Shown in pieces: positions 5,608 to 8,984 of a DNA stretch of 8,984 nucleotides. The position numbers were made by a program, and so were the translations under genes. Position 1 is the stretch's first letter. The number at the start of each line of letters is the position of its first letter. The notes under the pieces were generated by a model. It ran no database searches, was not told where the DNA came from, and saw nothing but the letters and a program-made list of their open reading frames with translations. The stretch covers positions 1 to 8,984 of the forward strand of contig JAUVPN010000088.1 in assembly GCA_030598645.1 (NCBI GenBank), in the 5' to 3' direction. The stretch comes from Hyphomicrobium sp. (GTDB lineage: Bacteria > Pseudomonadota > Alphaproteobacteria > Rhizobiales > Hyphomicrobiaceae).

Positions 5608-8001
5608 ATGAGCCATCGAGCATTGAGGACCACGACGCAACCGCATCCTACCGCATCACTCGGGCTCGGGATCGAGCGCCTTGGCCTCATCGCGGCCCGT
5701 CACCCGTGGGTAACTCTTACTGTCATTGTCGCCCTTACGTGTGTCAGCGCCATCGGTCTACTGCGGCTCGAAACAGACGACTCGCTCAATGAGTTCTTTC
5801 GCTCGAGCAGCGAAAGCTATCGCGAATACCAGGAGCTCAAACGCGGTTTCCCGGTCAGTGGCAACGACGTCCTTGTGGTCGTTGAAGCAGATAGTCTGAA
5901 ACGCGCAAGTACGCTGGAAAGTCTTCGCGACCTGCAGTTGGAGCTCTTGCTGGTCGAGAACGTCATCGGCGTCCTGTCGCTTTTTTCTGTCCACGAGCGG
6001 CCACGAGGTGACGAGATCCCGCCACCGCTGATCCCTGAGACGCTGCCTGAAGGTGAAGCCCTAGACCAGCTTATCGAACAGGTGCGCTTGCATCCGTTCG
6101 TCGGTGGCCGGCTTCTGTCAACAAAGGCCGGAGGAGCCCAAACCGTCGTTTTCATTGTCGAGGTCGCTGAGACGGCAAGTGAGGACGACGAATTTACGGC
6201 AATAATCCATGACGTTCAGCAGACCGCAAACACGTTCGCGGTGCATAGCGGGCTGAAAGTGGGATTGACCGGCATTCCCGTTATGAAGCTTGAAATTGGC
6301 GAAGCGAGCCGCCGTGATCGCATCGTCTTCAACGTCGCAGGTTTTTGTGTCGGCCTCATCGTCTGTTTGATCTTTTTCCGTCGGCTGGATCTCGTTGTTA
6401 TCTCTAATGTGGCTCCCATCGCATGCGTTTTGTGGACACTCGGGCTATTTGGTTTTTGTGGAATCGCGCTGAACCCGATCTTGAATGCGGTCCTGCCCCT
6501 GCTCATGGTGATCGCCTTTACGAACTCCATGCACCTCGTGTTTGAGATGCGCGCCGGGCTTCAAGGTGGCCTTGAAAAGTGCGATGCTATCCGCAGAGCG
6601 ATTTTGAGTGTGGGACCGGCCTGCGTCGTGACCACACTGACCACCATGCTTGCGTTGCTTTCCATTGCGCTGGCGGACTCCGAACTCATCCGGACGTTCG
6701 GGCTCGCTGCCGCCGGCGGAATGATCCTAACCTTTCTTGCCGTAATTCTATTGCCGCAGGCAGCCTCGGCCGCCGACACGGACTACGCGAGCGCCCGGCC
6801 GCTTACGTGGCTTGATAAGTTCTCGATCGGCCTCGCGCATCATCTCGCCAAGCGGTGCTGGCTGATTTCGATCGCTGGGCTAGCCCTGTTTGTCCTCGTC
6901 GTGGCGCTCTACCTACGCGTTGATCCGTACTATCGACTGACCGACATCACACCGCGCAATGAGCAGGCCCACGTCGTTTCAGAGCGCCTTGAGAAAAGTC
7001 TCACCGGGATTCATCCCGTGCAGGTCCTTGTGCGCTGGCCGGCGAACGAACCGGCAGGATCTGAGCGGATCTTGAAACTGCTCGGTGAAGTCGACCAGGT
7101 GCTGCGCGAAAACGAGATCGTGCACAACGTCTGGTCTATCGAGAGGCTACGCCGTTGGATCGTCGTGGACGGTGTTGCCGTGCCGGAAGATTGGTCGGTA
7201 CACATCGAAAAGCTGCCACCCAACATCTCCAAGAGGATGATTAACGAAAGCGAGCGTGCAGCCGTTGTGTCGGGATTCATCCCGGATCTGGAAGCTCATG
7301 ACGTTCTTGCGCTAAAGAAGGAAATCGAAGGAGCGGTTAGGCCGGTCCGTGTGCGCTATCCTGACTTTGAGCTTGTCGTATCGGGTGTGTCGGTTATGTC
7401 GGCGACAGCGGCGCTTAGCGTCATTGAACAGCTCAACCGCTCGCTTCTCATGGCTATTGTACTCGTCATCGTCTGCATGACGTTGGCATTCCGGTCGTTG
7501 CAGGTCGGGCTGCTGAGCTTGCTTCCCAACCTGTTTGCGCTCGCAGCCACGGGGGCTTTACTCTATGTCCTCGGATGGGGCCTCGAGTATGCCGGCATCA
7601 TTGCGTTGACGGTTGCGTTCGGTCTTGCTGTCGATGACACCATCCATGTGGTCAATCGCTTTCGCAATGAGGCTCAGGGCTCCGAGTCTTTGGCAGCAGC
7701 CGTTGAGCGGACAATCGCACGCATCGGCCCGATTCTGATCTTAACGACCATTGTCTTGGTGTTTGGGATTTCGGTCTCGGCATTGAGCGTCGTACCGCCG
7801 ACGAAGATGTTTGGTCAGATTTGTGTTGCAACCCTCGTCTTCGCCCTTCTCGGCGATCTCATCCTTCTGCCGGCCTTGATGCTGGTGGCAACACGTTTCG
7901 GGTTTTTACAAAGCGCGATTGACCCTGGAGTTGGCCGGGCAACAACAGATGATGTCGGGGCTGCGTCGGTCGACCGGACGTCAGATCGCCCCGTGGCTTG
8001 A
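5608..8001 (+). CDS. MMPL/RND-family lipid exporter (HpnN-like architecture)
   Basis: This 797-residue inner-membrane transporter has the duplicated RND layout. A helix at about 35-53 is followed by a periplasmic domain (54-238), which starts with ETDDSLNEFF. A five-helix block spans 239-385, a second first-helix lies at 417-436, a second periplasmic domain at 437-611, and a final five-helix block at 612-762. The second half carries FGLAVDDTIHVVNRF (671-685), the classic proton-relay helix, with Asp676 and Asp677. The matching helix of the first half is IAFTNSMHLVFEMR (302-315), with Thr305 and Asn306 at those positions. RND proteins of this type move hopanoids, carotenoid-like lipids and other lipids from the inner membrane using the proton gradient. 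Its place across a control region from lipid-tailoring genes suggests export of the polyketide lipid. ATG at 5608 gives a normal N-terminus but has a poor ribosome-binding site. The substrate is inferred. Confidence 0.9.
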   Translation: MSHRALRTTTQPHPTASLGLGIERLGLIAARHPWVTLTVIVALTCVSAIGLLRLETDDSLNEFFRSSSESYREYQELKRGFPVSGNDVLVVVEADSLKRASTLESLRDLQLELLLVENVIGVLSLFSVHERPRGDEIPPPLIPETLPEGEALDQLIEQVRLHPFVGGRLLSTKAGGAQTVVFIVEVAETASEDDEFTAIIHDVQQTANTFAVHSGLKVGLTGIPVMKLEIGEASRRDRIVFNVAGFCVGLIVCLIFFRRLDLVVISNVAPIACVLWTLGLFGFCGIALNPILNAVLPLLMVIAFTNSMHLVFEMRAGLQGGLEKCDAIRRAILSVGPACVVTTLTTMLALLSIALADSELIRTFGLAAAGGMILTFLAVILLPQAASAADTDYASARPLTWLDKFSIGLAHHLAKRCWLISIAGLALFVLVVALYLRVDPYYRLTDITPRNEQAHVVSERLEKSLTGIHPVQVLVRWPANEPAGSERILKLLGEVDQVLRENEIVHNVWSIERLRRWIVVDGVAVPEDWSVHIEKLPPNISKRMINESERAAVVSGFIPDLEAHDVLALKKEIEGAVRPVRVRYPDFELVVSGVSVMSATAALSVIEQLNRSLLMAIVLVIVCMTLAFRSLQVGLLSLLPNLFALAATGALLYVLGWGLEYAGIIALTVAFGLAVDDTIHVVNRFRNEAQGSESLAAAVERTIARIGPILILTTIVLVFGISVSALSVVPPTKMFGQICVATLVFALLGDLILLPALMLVATRFGFLQSAIDPGVGRATTDDVGAASVDRTSDRPVA

Positions 8002-8099
8002 CCACGTGTGAAGCAGCTGGGAGGTTGTCAACCGTGCTTCAATCACTGGTCGTTCGTCTCCAAAGCTGAGAGGTTTACGCCTCAATACCGGAAGGATTT
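8002..8099. other. Short gap between transporter and small lipoprotein gene
   Basis: In this 98-base gap I see no convincing terminator. An imperfect hairpin-like sequence around 8066-8084 (TGAGAGG ... CCTCA) has too short a stem to call. Co-transcription of the downstream small gene with the transporter is therefore possible. Confidence 0.3.
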
Positions 8100-8336
8100 A
8101 TGGTCAGGAATCATTATCGACGCTTGGTACTAGCTAGTCTGACAATTCAAGCTGTTTTGCAATCTTGTGGTGGGAGTATTCGAGCGGAAGTGATGCTTCT
8201 GCCACGTCCCACGCCCAATTTGTTTCGCACCAGCACCGCCCCCCTCACCAATCTGATCAAGAATACAGGCTTCGAGCCGGACATCGCACGTCACCTTGCT
8301 AAGCGTGTGTTCGGTTCAGTTCTCTTGCCATCGTGA
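8100..8336 (+). CDS. Small predicted lipoprotein, unknown function
   Basis: This 78-residue protein has a basic N-terminus (RNHYRR), a short hydrophobic stretch (LVLASLTIQAVL, residues 9-20) and then LQSC with Cys at 23. This looks like a lipoprotein signal sequence with a non-ideal lipobox. The mature part is only about 55 residues, rich in Pro, Leu and Thr at first, then a possible amphipathic helix (EPDIARHLAKRVF). The ATG at 8100 has a strong ribosome-binding site, GGAAGG, four bases upstream, so it is probably translated. It follows the transporter on the same strand by 98 bases. A role as a small accessory protein to the RND pump is speculation from position. I recognise no family. It could also be the remnant of a longer gene. 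Confidence 0.5.
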   Translation: MVRNHYRRLVLASLTIQAVLQSCGGSIRAEVMLLPRPTPNLFRTSTAPLTNLIKNTGFEPDIARHLAKRVFGSVLLPS

Positions 8337-8352
8337 AACCATAAGAGGAACG

Positions 8353-8370
8353 GGGAGGGGACAACCTCTC
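8353..8370 (+). other. Possible weak stem-loop after the small lipoprotein gene
   Basis: GGGAGG (8353-8358) can pair with CCTCTC (8365-8370) with one G-U pair and a 6-base loop. No T-run follows, so it is not a typical intrinsic terminator. The perfect palindrome GTATGCATAC follows at 8381-8390. Confidence 0.2.
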
Positions 8371-8441
8371 TCGGTTGTGGGTATGCATACTCGTACCGTG
8401 TCGACGCGAACCACTCCAGTACGAACAAATTGAGCATAACA

Positions 8442-8451
8442 AGAGAGGGGG
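8442..8451 (+). promoter_or_regulatory. Strong ribosome-binding site deciding a GTG start
   Basis: AGAGAGGGGG lies four bases before GTG at 8456 and makes this the best start for the small membrane protein. The longer frame beginning at 8375 and the internal ATG at 8528 are less well served. Confidence 0.55.
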
Positions 8452-8455
8452 ACTA

Positions 8456-8731
8456 GTGAATTATGACGATGGGGCGAGAGCTTCCGAGACCAAACTCCAA
8501 GCTGTCTGTTCCGGGCGGTGCCATGTGATGTGTGAGCGGCTGCGAGTCGTCGGCCTGTTTGCGATGCGTTTTGTCATTGCACCGGTTGTGTTCACGATAT
8601 TTCCTCGGGGAGGCGGTATCATTCTTATTGCGTTCGTGCTCTTCGCGTTATTCTGGGGTGACAAGAAAATGACTGGTGAGACCGACGTGAACGAGGCGCC
8701 TGCTAACGCTACCAACATTGCGCACGGATGA
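8456..8731 (+). CDS. Small two-helix membrane protein, unknown function
   Basis: With the GTG start the protein has 91 residues. A polar N-terminus of about 30 residues contains three Cys (18, 22, 26). Two hydrophobic segments follow, RVVGLFAMRFVIAPVVF (about 30-46) and GGIILIAFVLFALFW (about 53-67), joined by a short Phe-Pro-Arg-Gly turn. The polar tail has GDKK at 68-71 and ends in an Asn/Ala-rich run. This suggests a helical hairpin in the inner membrane with a charged tail. ATG at 8528 would give a 67-residue protein that keeps both helices and is a reasonable alternative. It lies 119 bases after the small lipoprotein gene on the same strand. I recognise no family and can assign no function. 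Link to the lipid locus is by position only. Confidence 0.5.
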   Translation: MNYDDGARASETKLQAVCSGRCHVMCERLRVVGLFAMRFVIAPVVFTIFPRGGGIILIAFVLFALFWGDKKMTGETDVNEAPANATNIAHG

Positions 8732-8832
8732 ACAGATCGGGCAACCTCGGGGACAAAAGCAATTGAATTTTGGGTGAGTGACCTGCAGCGCGGCGCGAAC
8801 GTTTCCAGTGGTGCTTCCGGTTATCCTTCGAG

Positions 8833-8854
8833 TCTAAAATCTAAAATTTCGAAA
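8833..8854. promoter_or_regulatory. AT-rich tandem TCTAAAA repeat with TTTCGAAA palindrome
   Basis: Two adjacent copies of TCTAAAA (8833-8839 and 8840-8846) run into the palindrome TTTCGAAA (8847-8854) in otherwise GC-rich sequence. The element sits 105-126 bases upstream of the possible gene start at 8959, a plausible place for a promoter or operator. Confidence 0.25.
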
Positions 8855-8958
8855 ATGCCCGGCCCTCAACCGCATTGCTGCTGCAATCCGAGTATCCTGT
8901 GCCGAGGACTGGGTGCCCCGCAAGCTGGTCATATCCTGCTTAGCGCGAGAGGCAGATC

Positions 8959-8984
8959 ATGTCTGTCCCAAAACTGCAACAGCG
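8959..8984 (+). CDS. Possible start of a gene cut by the window end
   Basis: ATG at 8959 is preceded by GAGAGG six bases upstream, a good ribosome-binding site. The eight codons that follow (MSVPKLQQ) are open to the window end. Nothing about function can be said from so little sequence. Confidence 0.35.

Overview
The window looks like GC-rich alphaproteobacterial DNA, most likely from a Rhizobiales member (Bradyrhizobium-like). This rests on overall composition, the style of the proteins, a DUF5681-type mobile-DNA protein remnant and a short type II secretion GspN/GspC-like protein of a kind I associate with bradyrhizobia. The left quarter (about 1-1840) is gene-poor and eroded, with imperfect repeats, a frameshifted DUF5681 gene and an insertion-sequence-like sequence near 1800. 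That is the usual look of an accessory or genomic-island region. No tRNA, rRNA, CRISPR array or intact transposase is visible.

Layout. 1-480: repeats, no convincing gene. 481-899 (+): frameshifted DUF5681 gene. 900-1843: nothing recognisable. 1844-2302 (-): orphan GspN/GspC-like protein. 2539-3639 (+): type III polyketide synthase with a visible Cys-His-Asn triad. 3645-4763 (-): FAD-dependent oxidoreductase of the geranylgeranyl-reductase-like group. 4763-5332 (-): membrane methyltransferase of the isoprenylcysteine carboxyl methyltransferase (ICMT) type, translationally coupled to the oxidoreductase. 5333-5607: divergent control region with a 26-bp near-perfect palindrome. 5608-8001 (+): 797-residue MMPL/RND lipid transporter. 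8100-8336 (+): small predicted lipoprotein. 8456-8731 (+): small two-helix membrane protein. 8959-end (+): possible start of another gene.

How the genes fit together (inference). Type III synthases next to ICMT-like methyltransferases and flavoenzymes make modified phenolic lipids in other bacteria (the BpsA/BpsB and SrsA/SrsB/SrsC systems). Here a dedicated MMPL/RND pump, of the architecture used to move hopanoids and other lipids, lies divergent from the tailoring operon. The simplest reading is a compact make-modify-export locus. The synthase would extend a fatty acyl starter with malonyl-CoA to an alkylresorcinol or alkylpyrone, the methyltransferase would cap a hydroxyl, and the flavoenzyme would oxidise the ring or reduce the chain. 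The RND protein, perhaps with the small lipoprotein, would carry the product out of the inner membrane. The product, the starter supply and the regulation cannot be read from the sequence; no regulator or starter-supplying fatty acid synthase is encoded here.
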